A stretch of 64,000 nucleotides of DNA, taken from assembly GCF_006496635.1 (NCBI RefSeq), contig NZ_CP022958.1, forward strand, positions 4,774,001-4,838,000. Reading direction: 5' to 3'. Every line of letters starts with the position of its first letter. The stretch's first letter is position 1. Shown in pieces: positions 25,663-33,764 of the stretch. Source of the stretch: Azoarcus sp. DD4. Its GTDB lineage: Bacteria; Pseudomonadota; Gammaproteobacteria; Burkholderiales; Rhodocyclaceae. The notes under the pieces are model-generated. The model saw only the letters and a list, made by a program, of their open reading frames with translations. It ran no database searches and had not been told where the DNA came from. The position numbers and the translations under genes are program-made.

Positions 25663-26501
25663 TCCCGGTAGGTGACGGCACGCGCGAGGCGGGCCAGCAG
25701 GGTATCCAGCAGCATCCCGATCAGGCCGATGAACAGGATGGCGCAGATGATGTTGGCGATGGACAGGTTGTTCCACTCGTTCCAGACGAAGTAGCCGATG
25801 CCGGTACCGCCGACCAACATCTCGGCCGCCACGATGACCAGCCAGGCGATGCCGATGGAGATGCGCATGCCGGTCATGATGGTGGGCGCGGCCGCCGGCA
25901 GGATGACCTGGAAGGCGGTGCGCAGCCTCGACACTTCCAGTGTGCGGGCGACGTTGAGCCAGTCGCGCCGTACGCTGGCGACGCCGAAGGCGGTGTTGAC
26001 CAGCATCGGCCACAGCGAACAAACGAAGATCACGAAGATCGCCGAGATGTCGGAGTCCTTGATGGTGTAGAGCGCGAGCGGCATCCACGCGAGCGGCGAC
26101 ACCGGCTTCAGGACCTGGATGAAAGGGTCCAGCGCCTTGTACACCAGCGGCGACATGCCGATCAGGAAGCCCAGCGGAATCGCCACCAGCGCCGCCAGGC
26201 CGAAGCCCAGCAGCACGCGGCCGATGGAGTACAGCAGCTGGGTACCGATGCCCTTGTCGTTGGTGCCGCGGTCGTAGAAGGGATCGCGCAGATGGCTCCA
26301 CACCTTGGCGCCGACCTCGCCGGGCGTCGGCATCGCCGACTTGGTGCCGGTGGCGGCAGCCTGCCCGACCAGGGCGGCGTACTCCGGGTCCACCGTCACC
26401 TCGGCAATGCCCTTCTGGGTGGCAAGGAACCAGATGCCGACGAACAAGGCGAGGAAGATGGCCGACAGCAGCGGCGCCAGCCAGGGTCGGGAGGCTTTCA
26501 T
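25659..26501 (-). CDS. Nitrate/cyanate-type ABC importer permease
   Basis: A 280-residue permease of the NrtB/CynB/SsuC family with about six membrane helices. A first helix (LLSAIFLALFVGIWFLATQ) is followed by a long periplasmic loop, and the inner-membrane EAA-type loop reads NVARTLEVSRLRTAFQVILPAAAPTIMTGMRISIGIAWLVIVAAEML, which is strongly typical of the family. It lies three bases downstream of the binding-protein gene and overlaps the ATPase gene, so the three transporter genes are made together. Confidence 0.9.
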   Translation of the reverse strand: MKASRPWLAPLLSAIFLALFVGIWFLATQKGIAEVTVDPEYAALVGQAAATGTKSAMPTPGEVGAKVWSHLRDPFYDRGTNDKGIGTQLLYSIGRVLLGFGLAALVAIPLGFLIGMSPLVYKALDPFIQVLKPVSPLAWMPLALYTIKDSDISAIFVIFVCSLWPMLVNTAFGVASVRRDWLNVARTLEVSRLRTAFQVILPAAAPTIMTGMRISIGIAWLVIVAAEMLVGGTGIGYFVWNEWNNLSIANIICAILFIGLIGMLLDTLLARLARAVTYRE

Positions 26502-26504
26502 GGC

Positions 26505-27866
26505 TCAGCTCCGCTTGATTGCGAAGCTGTCGACGTAGGCCGCCGGCTGCTTCGGATCGAAGGGTTTGCCCATCACCACGATGGGTTTGGCCGGATCGGC
26601 CGCGGGCATGCCCAGCTCCTTCATCAGCTTGGCCGCGTCGGTGGCGAGGAAGACCTCTTTGGCGACCTTGGCGTAGTCGACGTCGCCCTTGATCTGCCCC
26701 CAGCGCTTCATCTGGGTGAGGATCCACACCGCGAAGCTGTCGTAGGGGAAGGGGTCGAAGTCGATGCGGTTGGGGTCCTTCTTCACGCCACCGAGGCCGT
26801 CGGCATAGGTGCCGGTCAGCACCTGCTCGACCACCGTCACCGGCTGGTTGAGGTAGTTGGCCGGGGCAATGGCGGCGGCGATTTCCTTGCGGTTTTCCTG
26901 CTTGCGCGCATAGGCGGTGGCGTCGAGGATGGACTTCAGCAGTGCCGCGTAGGTGTTGGGGTTCTGGGCGACGAACTCCTTGCTCGCGGAGAAGGCGCAG
27001 CACGGATGGCCGTCCCAGATCTCCTTGGAGAGCAGGTGGATGAAGCCGACGCCGTCGTACACCGCGCGCTGGTTCACCGGGTCGGGGGCGAGGAAGCCGT
27101 CGATGTTGTCGGCGCGCAGATTGGCGACCATCTCCGGGGGCGGCACCGCGCGGATCTGCACGTCGCGGTCGGGGTCCAGGCCATGCTCCGCCAGATAGTA
27201 GCGCAGCAGGTAGTTGTGCATCGAATAGTCGAAGGGCACGGCGAACTTGAAGCCCTTCCAGTCCTTCGGGTCGCGCTTGTCCTTGTGCTTGATCGACAGC
27301 GTGATCGCCTGGCCGTTGATGTTCTCCACCGCCGGCATGGTCCACGGGATGGGGTTGGAGCCGGCACCGATCGAGATCGCCAGCGGCATCGGCGACAGCA
27401 TGTGGGCAGCGTCGTACTCCTTGGCCAGCGCCTTGTCGCGGATCACCGCCCAGCCGGCGGTCTTCACCACCTCGACGTCGAGGCCGTACTTGGAATAGAA
27501 GCCCAGCGGGTGCGCCATGATGATGGGCGTGGCACAGGTGATGGGGATGAAGCCGACCTTGAGCTTGGTCTTCTCCAGCGCGCCGCTGCCGGCGGCGAAG
27601 GCTTCCTTGGCGAGTCCCATCGGGAACAGCGTGGACAGCGCCGCCATCGCGGTACCGGCACCGACCGCCTTGAGGAAGCCGCGGCGCATCGCGTCCTGCG
27701 GAAACAGCGCGCGCATCACCGCGCCTTCCACGGCACGGTCCTGCAGTTCGCGCGCCTCGAGCGCCTCGGCGTGGTCGTGATCGGCCTGGCTGGCGTGGCG
27801 GCCGCAACTGCAGCCGTGACGGTCCAGCCGCACGCGGTAATCGAAGGGATTGCGGAAAGCTGACAT
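26505..27866 (-). CDS. Nitrate/cyanate-type ABC importer binding protein with Tat signal
   Basis: A 453-residue NrtA/CynA-type binding protein. After a 60-residue cytoplasmic-type leader with HGCSCGRHASQADHDH (possible metal-binding residues) comes a twin-arginine motif MRRGFLKAVG and hydrophobic core, so export in folded form by Tat is likely. The mature part opens KTKLKVGFIPITCATPIIMAHPLGFYSKYGLDVEVVKTAGWAVIRDKAL, the NrtA signature. The ATG at 27866 has AGGAG eight bases upstream; longer forms have none. It follows the DJ-1-like gene by 22 bp. Nitrate, cyanate and bicarbonate binders look alike, so cyanate is favoured only by cynS. Confidence 0.9.
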   Translation of the reverse strand: MSAFRNPFDYRVRLDRHGCSCGRHASQADHDHAEALEARELQDRAVEGAVMRALFPQDAMRRGFLKAVGAGTAMAALSTLFPMGLAKEAFAAGSGALEKTKLKVGFIPITCATPIIMAHPLGFYSKYGLDVEVVKTAGWAVIRDKALAKEYDAAHMLSPMPLAISIGAGSNPIPWTMPAVENINGQAITLSIKHKDKRDPKDWKGFKFAVPFDYSMHNYLLRYYLAEHGLDPDRDVQIRAVPPPEMVANLRADNIDGFLAPDPVNQRAVYDGVGFIHLLSKEIWDGHPCCAFSASKEFVAQNPNTYAALLKSILDATAYARKQENRKEIAAAIAPANYLNQPVTVVEQVLTGTYADGLGGVKKDPNRIDFDPFPYDSFAVWILTQMKRWGQIKGDVDYAKVAKEVFLATDAAKLMKELGMPAADPAKPIVVMGKPFDPKQPAAYVDSFAIKRS

Positions 27867-27888
27867 GTACGGACTCCTCTTGCCGGGT

Positions 27889-28578
27889 TCAGGCGGACTG
27901 CAGAAGGGGGGCGGGAACAGCCGCCGGGGCGGCGTATTCGATGTCGTGCCGGTAGAGATCCCAGGCACGCTGGTATTCCATGACGCGGGCGACGTCGTGC
28001 ACGAAGGCGTCGTCGTAGCCGGCGCGGCGCAGCAGGTGCAGGCCCAGCTCCATGCCGGAGCTGATGCCGCCGGCGGTGACGACGCGGCCGGCGTCGACCA
28101 CGCGCGCCCGGCTCACCCGGCAGGCCGGCGCCAGCTCGGCCAGGCGGTCGATCGGCGTCTTGCCCAGGTGCGAGGCTTCGAGCCGGTCCGGCTCCTTGCG
28201 GTTGGTCGCGGCGATGCCGTCGAGCAGGCCCATGCGGGCGTAGATCCACGAGCCGGTGCACACGCTGGTGAGCAGGCAGTCGTCCGGCAGGGCGCGGATG
28301 TAGTCGTGCAGCTTGCGGTTGTGCATTTCCTGGCGGGTGCCGAAGCCGCCGGGTATCAGGAAGGCGTCGAGCGCCGGCTGGTCGTCCAGCGCGTAATTGG
28401 GCAGCACGGTGATGCCCGCCTGGGTCTGCACCGGGCGCAGCGTCTCGGCGACGAGGAAGACGTCGAGCTCGGGGTCGAAGCGCCGCGCCACCGAGAACAC
28501 GCCGCAGGGCGCCGCGTAGTCGATGACCTCGGCATCCTTGAAGACATACACCCCGAGCCGGAATCCAGCTTTGCGCAT
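27889..28578 (-). CDS. DJ-1/PfpI-family protein, isonitrile hydratase-like
   Basis: A 229-residue class I glutamine-amidotransferase-like protein. The nucleophile elbow LLTSVCTGSWIYARMGLLDGIAATNRK puts the catalytic cysteine at C107 followed by T108, and D20 (VIDYAAPCGVF) fits the acidic partner; this triple is the one described for Pseudomonas isonitrile hydratase (InhA). GlxA-type regulators share the domain but have a C-terminal AraC HTH, absent here. I chose the ATG at 28578, which has AGAGGGGG at good distance, over 28611. As first gene of the cyanate operon it may process a related C-N compound; the true substrate is unknown. Confidence 0.82.
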   Translation of the reverse strand: MRKAGFRLGVYVFKDAEVIDYAAPCGVFSVARRFDPELDVFLVAETLRPVQTQAGITVLPNYALDDQPALDAFLIPGGFGTRQEMHNRKLHDYIRALPDDCLLTSVCTGSWIYARMGLLDGIAATNRKEPDRLEASHLGKTPIDRLAELAPACRVSRARVVDAGRVVTAGGISSGMELGLHLLRRAGYDDAFVHDVARVMEYQRAWDLYRHDIEYAAPAAVPAPLLQSA

Positions 28579-28656
28579 CGTCGCCCCCTCTTCGTGATTG
28601 CGTGGGGGCATCTTCCGCGCGACCGGCCGGCGGCGGTATCGCGGTTGTCGTGATTC

Positions 28657-28680
28657 GCGTGTAGTGCCAGCACTACACGC
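28657..28680. promoter_or_regulatory. Perfect 24-bp palindrome upstream of the cyanate operon
   Basis: Arms GCGTGTAGTG (28657-28666) and CACTACACGC (28671-28680) around CCAG. It lies about 80-100 bp before the DJ-1-like gene start and 39 bp after the response-regulator stop. No T-run follows on either strand, so an operator for the LuxR-type response regulator is more likely than a terminator. The same 10-mer CACTACACGC recurs at 30771-30780. Confidence 0.6.
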
Positions 28681-28718
28681 GTCGGCAAAAGCCGTGTCGC
28701 CGTGCCGCGGTGCGGCGT

Positions 28719-29363
28719 TCAGCGCACGAGATCGTGGCGGGCGGCGTAGTTGGCCAGTTCGACGATGCTGCGCACCCCGAGCTTGTCGAAGATGCGCGCG
28801 CGATAGGTCGAGATGGTGTTGCCGGACAGGCTGAGGCGCTGGGCGATGTCGGACACCGAAAGGCCCCCGGCGAGCAGTTCCAGCACCTGGAACTCCCGGT
28901 TCGACAGCGACTCGTGCGGCGGACGGTCGTCGTCCCGGCGCACGCTGCGGGCGAGCAGGTCGGCGATGGCCGGGGTGACATAGACGCCGCCCCCGGCGAC
29001 GCGGCGGATCGCACCAAGCAGCTCGTCGGGCGAACAGCCCTTGTTCAGATAGGCGCCGGCGCCGGCACGGATCGCGCGCACGCCGAACTGGGTCTCGGGA
29101 TAGACCGACAGCATCACCACGCCGACGGCGGGAAACTCGGCGCGGATGGCCTTGAGCACATCCATGCCGTCGCGTTCGCCAAGCGCGATGTCGAGCAGCA
29201 CGACGGCAACCGGGCGTTCGCGCAGCGCGCGCATCGCGGCCGGCCCGTCGGCGGCCTCGCGCAGCTCACCGATGCCGTCGGCCTCCGAGAGGATCTGCAC
29301 AAGGCCGCGGCGGATGATCATGTGGTCGTCGACGACGAGCAGGTCGATGCGTTCCGGGCTCAC
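28719..29363 (-). CDS. LuxR/NarL-type response regulator (GTG start)
   Basis: A 214-residue response regulator. The receiver has the acidic pair D12-D13, phosphoacceptor D58 (VVLLDIALGERDG) and the conserved Lys in AYLNKGCSPDEL. The C-terminal LuxR HTH is LSNREFQVLELLAGGLSVSDIAQRLSLSGNTISTYRARIFDKLGV. It starts with GTG at 29363, overlapping the kinase stop by four bases (GTGA), so the two proteins are coupled. Target genes are unknown; the palindrome at 28657-28680 next to it and in front of the cyanate operon is the best candidate site. Confidence 0.92.
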   Translation of the reverse strand: MSPERIDLLVVDDHMIIRRGLVQILSEADGIGELREAADGPAAMRALRERPVAVVLLDIALGERDGMDVLKAIRAEFPAVGVVMLSVYPETQFGVRAIRAGAGAYLNKGCSPDELLGAIRRVAGGGVYVTPAIADLLARSVRRDDDRPPHESLSNREFQVLELLAGGLSVSDIAQRLSLSGNTISTYRARIFDKLGVRSIVELANYAARHDLVR

Positions 29364-30523
29364 GCCACGACCTCCGGCAGCGTCAGCGTGACCGTCGTGC
29401 CAAAGCCCGGCGCGCTGTCGATTTCCAGCCGCCCGCCGATGGCGCGGGCGCGCTCGTGCATACCGAGCAGGCCGAAGCTCACCGGCGCGGCCGGCACCTG
29501 CATGCCGCGGCCGTCGTCGTCGATGCGGATCACCAGATCCTGACCGTCCGCGCACGCGAACAGGCGCACCCGCCGCGCGCCGGCATGGCGCTGGACGTTG
29601 GTCAGCACCTCCTGGGCGACGCGGTAGATCGCGATCTCCGCCTCGCGCCCCAGCCGGCAGCGCTCGACGTCGGCGGGGATGGTCGCGGTGCAACGCAGCC
29701 CGCCGCGACCGTCGGTCTCCTGCAGCAGGCATTCGAGCGCCGCCCACAGGCCCAGGTGGTCGAGCACGCCCGGGCGCAGGTCGTTGAGGATGCGGCGCAC
29801 CGCGCCCATCGCCCCCTGGCCGATGTCGAGCGCGGCATCGATGTGGGCGCAAACCTTGTCGTCGCCGGACAGACGCTGGCGCAGCCAGTTGAGCTCGAGC
29901 TGCATCGCGGTCAGCGAGGCGCCGAGGTCGTCGTGGATGTCGCGCGCGATGTGGGCCCGCTCTTCCTCCCGCACCGTATTCATGTGGGCCGAGAGTCGCC
30001 GCAGCGCGTCGCTCGCCTGACGTAGCCGGCCGTTGGCGGCCGACAGCTCGGCGGTGCGCTCCTCGACCCGCCGCTCCAGTTCGCAGTGGGCCGCACGCAA
30101 TGCCGCCTCGGTGTGCTTGCGCTCGGTGATGTCGTTGAAGGTGACGACGGCACCGACCACGTGCTCGCCGTCGCGTATCGGATACGAAGCGTATTCGGCG
30201 GGAAAGGCGTGGCCGTCGCGCCGCCACAGCACCTCGTCCTCCACGCGGCAGCTGCGGCCCTCCTTGAAGGCCTTGAAAATGCGGCAATCGTGCACCGGCA
30301 TCAGCGCGCTGTCCGGGTGCGAGTGGTGGATCAGGTAGTGCATGTTGCGCCCGAGCACTTCGTCGGGCGTATAGCCCAGCATCTCGGCGCCGGCGCTGTT
30401 GATGAAGATGCAGCGCCCGCGCAGGTCGATGCCGTAGATGCCCTCGCCAGCGGACTCCAGCAGCATTTCCAGCTGGCGCCGCCAGGCGGCATGGTGGGAA
30501 AGATGATGAAGGTCGGCAAACAT
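29360..30523 (-). CDS. PAS-domain sensor histidine kinase (HisKA_3 type)
   Basis: A 387-residue cytoplasmic kinase with no membrane helix. A PAS domain (about 20-133, AGEGIYGIDLRGRCIFINSAGAEMLGYTPDEVLGRN ... DITERK) is followed by a coiled coil, the HisKA_3 box (REEERAHIARDIHDDLGASLTAMQLEL, H197) and an HATPase_c domain (EVLTNVQRHAGA, IDDDGRGM, SFGLLGMHERARAIGGRLEI). A soluble PAS kinase would sense an internal or redox cue. It lies 63 bp after the small peptide gene and overlaps the response regulator, so the three may be one operon. Confidence 0.92.
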   Translation of the reverse strand: MFADLHHLSHHAAWRRQLEMLLESAGEGIYGIDLRGRCIFINSAGAEMLGYTPDEVLGRNMHYLIHHSHPDSALMPVHDCRIFKAFKEGRSCRVEDEVLWRRDGHAFPAEYASYPIRDGEHVVGAVVTFNDITERKHTEAALRAAHCELERRVEERTAELSAANGRLRQASDALRRLSAHMNTVREEERAHIARDIHDDLGASLTAMQLELNWLRQRLSGDDKVCAHIDAALDIGQGAMGAVRRILNDLRPGVLDHLGLWAALECLLQETDGRGGLRCTATIPADVERCRLGREAEIAIYRVAQEVLTNVQRHAGARRVRLFACADGQDLVIRIDDDGRGMQVPAAPVSFGLLGMHERARAIGGRLEIDSAPGFGTTVTLTLPEVVA

Positions 30524-30586
30524 CCGGGGCTCCGCTTCAGACCGCGGAGCCCGCGCAAGAAGGATGCCCGCCTGGCGTGCCGCCGC

Positions 30587-30790
30587 TCAACAGGGTGGAA
30601 AGGGTGGCAGGCAGAAGGGCGCGGTATCGATCTCCTGCGGCGGGCGCCGCGGATCGTGCGCCGCCACCTCGTCTGCCACCTCCTCGTCCGTCTCCGCCTT
30701 GCGCGGCGAAGACGCGTCGCTCGTCTCGTTGGCGGCGGCAAACCACCGCGCCGACGCCTGCACTACACGCTCGAAGATTCCAAACTGCAT
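30587..30790 (-). CDS. Small acidic protein with Cys/Pro-rich C-terminal tail
   Basis: A 67-residue open frame with a strong ribosome site (GGAGG, six bases before the ATG). It starts MQFGIFERVVQASARWF, an amphipathic helix, passes through a very acidic middle (ETDEEVADEVAAHDPRR) and ends EIDTAPFCLPPFPPC, with the only two cysteines in the last eight residues. No signal peptide. I do not recognise the family. The layout (acidic leader, short Cys/Pro tail) resembles peptide precursors or metal-binding tails, but no maturation enzyme is adjacent. It directly precedes the sensor kinase on the same strand, suggesting a role in that signalling unit. Confidence 0.6.
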   Translation of the reverse strand: MQFGIFERVVQASARWFAAANETSDASSPRKAETDEEVADEVAAHDPRRPPQEIDTAPFCLPPFPPC

Positions 30791-31017
30791 CGCACACCTC
30801 CATCGTCCGCTTGCCGGTCCGCCCGACGCAGGTGCCTCGCGGCACCAAGTGCGTGCGCCGACCCGGCGGCGCACCCCGTCGAGGTGCGTCGCCGGAACGG
30901 GAAAATCCGGCGCAAGGTCCAGCTGGCGCGACGACGCGCACTTCCGCGCCCCGCCAGTCCCGCAGGTGCAGCAGCATCCGTGCCATTGCGCCTGCCTGCG
31001 CGTCGTCGGGCCGACGC

Positions 31018-31935
31018 CTAGGCGTGTACCGGCACCGGCCCGAAACGCTCGACATAGATCGCCGCCACCCAATCGACGAAAGCCCGCACCCGCGGCGCCA
31101 GGTGGCGGTGCTGCGGGTAAAGCACCGAGATCGGCAGCAGCGGCGCCGGCCAGTCGGCCAGCACCTCGACCAGTTGCCCGGCGCGCAGGTGTTCCTCCAC
31201 CCGGAAGCGCGGCACCTGGATCAGGCCGCAGCCTTGCAGGGCGCAGGCGGTGTAGGCCTCGGCGTCGCTCACCGACACGCTGCTGGCGAGCTTGTACTCC
31301 ACCACCTTGCTGCCGACGAGAAAGCGGAAGGGGTAGGCGATGTCGTGGTCGCTGGCGAAAAAGCCGACCGCCTCGTGCTGCCCCAGCTCGTCCGGGCGCT
31401 GAGGCGTACCGCGGCGGGCAAGGTAATCCGGGCTGGCGCACACCACCTCCGGCAAGGCCGCGATGCGCCTCGCCACCAGCGAGGAGTCGCGCGGCACGCC
31501 GGCGCGCACCACGCAATCCACCCCTTCGCGCACCAGGTCGACCAGGCGGTCGCCGGTGCTGATGCGCAGCTCGATGCGCGGATAACGCGCGCGGAACCCG
31601 GCGATGCGCGGCAGGATGATCCGGCTGGCATGGACGCCGTGCAGGTCCAGCCGCAACACCCCCTGCGGATTGGCCGCCATCGGACTGAGCGCGGCCTCGG
31701 CCTCCTCCAGGTCATTGAGGATGGCGGCACAGCGTTCGTAGAAGGCCTGGCCGTCCAGCGTCGGCCGCACCTGCCGGGTGGTGCGCTCGAGCAGGCGCGT
31801 GCCAAGCCGGTCTTCGAGTTCCTTGATGACGTAGGTGGCGGTCGCGCGCGGCATGTCGAGCGCGCCGGCGGCCCGGGTGAAGCTGCCGAGTTCGACGATG
31901 CGGGTGAAAAGGCGCAGGGATTCGAAACGGTCCAT
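31018..31935 (-). CDS. LysR-type regulator divergent from an SDR gene
   Basis: A 305-residue LysR regulator. The HTH is FESLRLFTRIVELGSFTRAAGALDMPRATATYVIKELEDRLGTRLLERTTRQVRPT, followed by the effector domain (GVLRLDLHGVHASRIILPRIAGFRARYPRIELRISTGDRLVDLVREGVDCVVRAG), which is the AaeR/CrgA-like branch. It is divergent from the SDR gene at 32065 with 129 bp between; an inverted repeat TTGGC-N17-GCCAA (31948-31974) there is a possible binding site. This arrangement usually means the regulator controls the oxidoreductase and responds to its substrate. Confidence 0.9.
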   Translation of the reverse strand: MDRFESLRLFTRIVELGSFTRAAGALDMPRATATYVIKELEDRLGTRLLERTTRQVRPTLDGQAFYERCAAILNDLEEAEAALSPMAANPQGVLRLDLHGVHASRIILPRIAGFRARYPRIELRISTGDRLVDLVREGVDCVVRAGVPRDSSLVARRIAALPEVVCASPDYLARRGTPQRPDELGQHEAVGFFASDHDIAYPFRFLVGSKVVEYKLASSVSVSDAEAYTACALQGCGLIQVPRFRVEEHLRAGQLVEVLADWPAPLLPISVLYPQHRHLAPRVRAFVDWVAAIYVERFGPVPVHA

Positions 31936-32064
31936 GGACTTCCATTGTTGGCCAGAGTTGGATACTTCAGCCAATTCTTGCGGATTTATTGACCGCCAGG
32001 CAATCAACACAATGCACCGCAAGGCGCAGGACGCGACCGCGGCCCGCCAACACGGAGCAGCATC

Positions 32065-32805
32065 ATGCATACCAAGGAACAACGCGTCGCCCTCGTCACC
32101 GGCGCTTCGCGCGGCATAGGCCGGGCCATCGCCCTGCGGCTGGCGCGCGATGGTTACGCGCTGGCAGTCAATTACGCGGGCAATCGCGCAGCCGCCGACG
32201 AGGTCGTCGCCACCATCGCCGCAACCGGCGGCCGCGCGCTGGCGGTACAGGCGGACATCGCCGACCCGGATCAGGTCGCCGCCCTGTTCGCCACCATCCG
32301 CGAGACCTGGGGTCGCCTCGACGTGGTGGCCAACAGTGCCGGGGTGATGGCGCTGGCGCCGATCGCCGATGGCCGTCTGGCCGACTTCGACCGCATCGTC
32401 GCCACCAACCTGCGCGGCGCCTATCTGGTACTCGGCCACGCCGCGCGGGCCATCGCCGACGGCGGCCGCATCATCGCGCTGTCGACCAGCGTGATCGGCA
32501 CGGCCCTGCCCGGCTACGGCGCCTACATCGCCGCCAAGGCCGGCGTGGAAGGGCTGGTACGGGTGCTGGCGAAGGAAGTGCGCGGCCGCGGCGTCACCGT
32601 CAACGCCATCGCGCCGGGACCGGTCGCGACCGAACTGTTCCTCGACGGCAAGACCGAGGAACAGATTGCCCGGCATGTGGCCGCCACGCCGCTCGAACGC
32701 CTCGGCACGCCGGAGGACATCGCCGGCACGGTGGCTTTCCTCGCCGGGCCGGACGGCGGCTGGGTCAACGGCCAGGTGCTGCGTGCCAACGGCGGACTGG
32801 TCTGA
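32065..32805 (+). CDS. Short-chain dehydrogenase/reductase
   Basis: A 246-residue classical SDR oxidoreductase. The cofactor motif is TGASRGIG (12-19), the catalytic residues are S140 (or S142), Y154 and K158 (LSTSVIGTALPGYGAYIAAK), and NSAG at 90-93. The basic residues after the glycine motif and the NYAGNRAAADEV segment suggest NADP(H), as in 3-ketoacyl reductase-like members. Substrate unknown. Its divergent LysR neighbour suggests inducible expression by a small carbonyl or alcohol. Confidence 0.9.
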   Translation: MHTKEQRVALVTGASRGIGRAIALRLARDGYALAVNYAGNRAAADEVVATIAATGGRALAVQADIADPDQVAALFATIRETWGRLDVVANSAGVMALAPIADGRLADFDRIVATNLRGAYLVLGHAARAIADGGRIIALSTSVIGTALPGYGAYIAAKAGVEGLVRVLAKEVRGRGVTVNAIAPGPVATELFLDGKTEEQIARHVAATPLERLGTPEDIAGTVAFLAGPDGGWVNGQVLRANGGLV

Positions 32806-32827
32806 GCCAGCCCGCCGCGGCTCCCGC

Positions 32828-33619
32828 TCAATCCTGCAGCAGGGCCAGCGCCGCCGCATGCAGCGCCGGCGTCGCCGCGGCCAGCACCCGGCCGTCGGAT
32901 TCCAGCCCGAGCGGCTGGCCCTGCCAGTCGGTGACCACGCCGCCTGCACCCTCGATGATGGCCACCATGGCCAGGTAGTCGTAGGGCTGCAGGCCAGCCT
33001 CCACTACCAGATCCACATGGCCGCTGGCGAGCAGGCCGTAGGAATAGCAGTCGCCGCCATAGCGGCGCAACGCCACCGCCGCGCCGACCCGCTCGAAGCG
33101 CATCCTGTCGCCATCGCCGAACAGGTCCGGTGAGGTGGCATAGAGCCGCGCCGCCGCCAGCGCCCCGCAGGCGCTGGCGTGCGTCGCCGCGCCCTGGTAC
33201 TGCGCCGCGCCACCGGCCGCCGCCCACCAGCGTTCGCCGGTGAAGGGGATGTCGATCATGCCCAGCACCGGCCGCCCCCGGTGCAGCAAGGCCAGCAGCG
33301 TGCCCCACAACGGTGAGCCGGTGATGAAGCTCTTGGTGCCGTCGATCGGATCGATCACCCAGACATAGTCGGCGTCGAGCTGCTCGCGGCCCTGCTCCTC
33401 GCCGAAGATGCCGTGGGTCGGGCAGGCCACCGCCAGGCGCGCCCGCAGGGCGGCCTCGATCTCGCGGTCGGCGATGGTGACCGGGCTGTCGTCGGCCTTG
33501 ATCGACACGTCCAGCCGGGTGCGGAAACGGCGCAGCGCCAGCGTGCGCGCCTCGTCCGCGAGGGCCTGGGCCAGCGGCAGATAGATGTCGAGGATATCTG
33601 TGCTGTTTTGTGCATTCAT
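32828..33619 (-). CDS. Inositol monophosphatase-family phosphatase
   Basis: A 263-residue Mg-dependent sugar/inositol-phosphatase-family enzyme, cytoplasmic. Metal ligands are visible in GEEQG (E74, E75) and WVIDPIDGTKSF (D90, D93), and the C-terminal aspartate motif is YDYLAMVAIIEGAGGVVTDWQG. The sequence style (GTKSFITGSPLWGTLLALL) is that of HisN-like histidinol-phosphate phosphatases. I use the ATG at 33619 with AGGAG six bases upstream rather than 33634. It is divergent from the ABC importer at 33765 across 145 bp, so it may act on a phosphorylated compound brought in by that importer. Confidence 0.88.
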   Translation of the reverse strand: MNAQNSTDILDIYLPLAQALADEARTLALRRFRTRLDVSIKADDSPVTIADREIEAALRARLAVACPTHGIFGEEQGREQLDADYVWVIDPIDGTKSFITGSPLWGTLLALLHRGRPVLGMIDIPFTGERWWAAAGGAAQYQGAATHASACGALAAARLYATSPDLFGDGDRMRFERVGAAVALRRYGGDCYSYGLLASGHVDLVVEAGLQPYDYLAMVAIIEGAGGVVTDWQGQPLGLESDGRVLAAATPALHAAALALLQD

Positions 33620-33764
33620 GGCAACTCCTGTCACATTCCCGAAAAAAACGTGTTATAAATTGCCTCAACTATGCACACTTACCCATTAATGCACAAGCTT
33701 GGTGTGTCGTACCGCTGACCTGCACCAGTTTGAACAACGGCCCTGCCGCTGCGGAGGAATCGAG

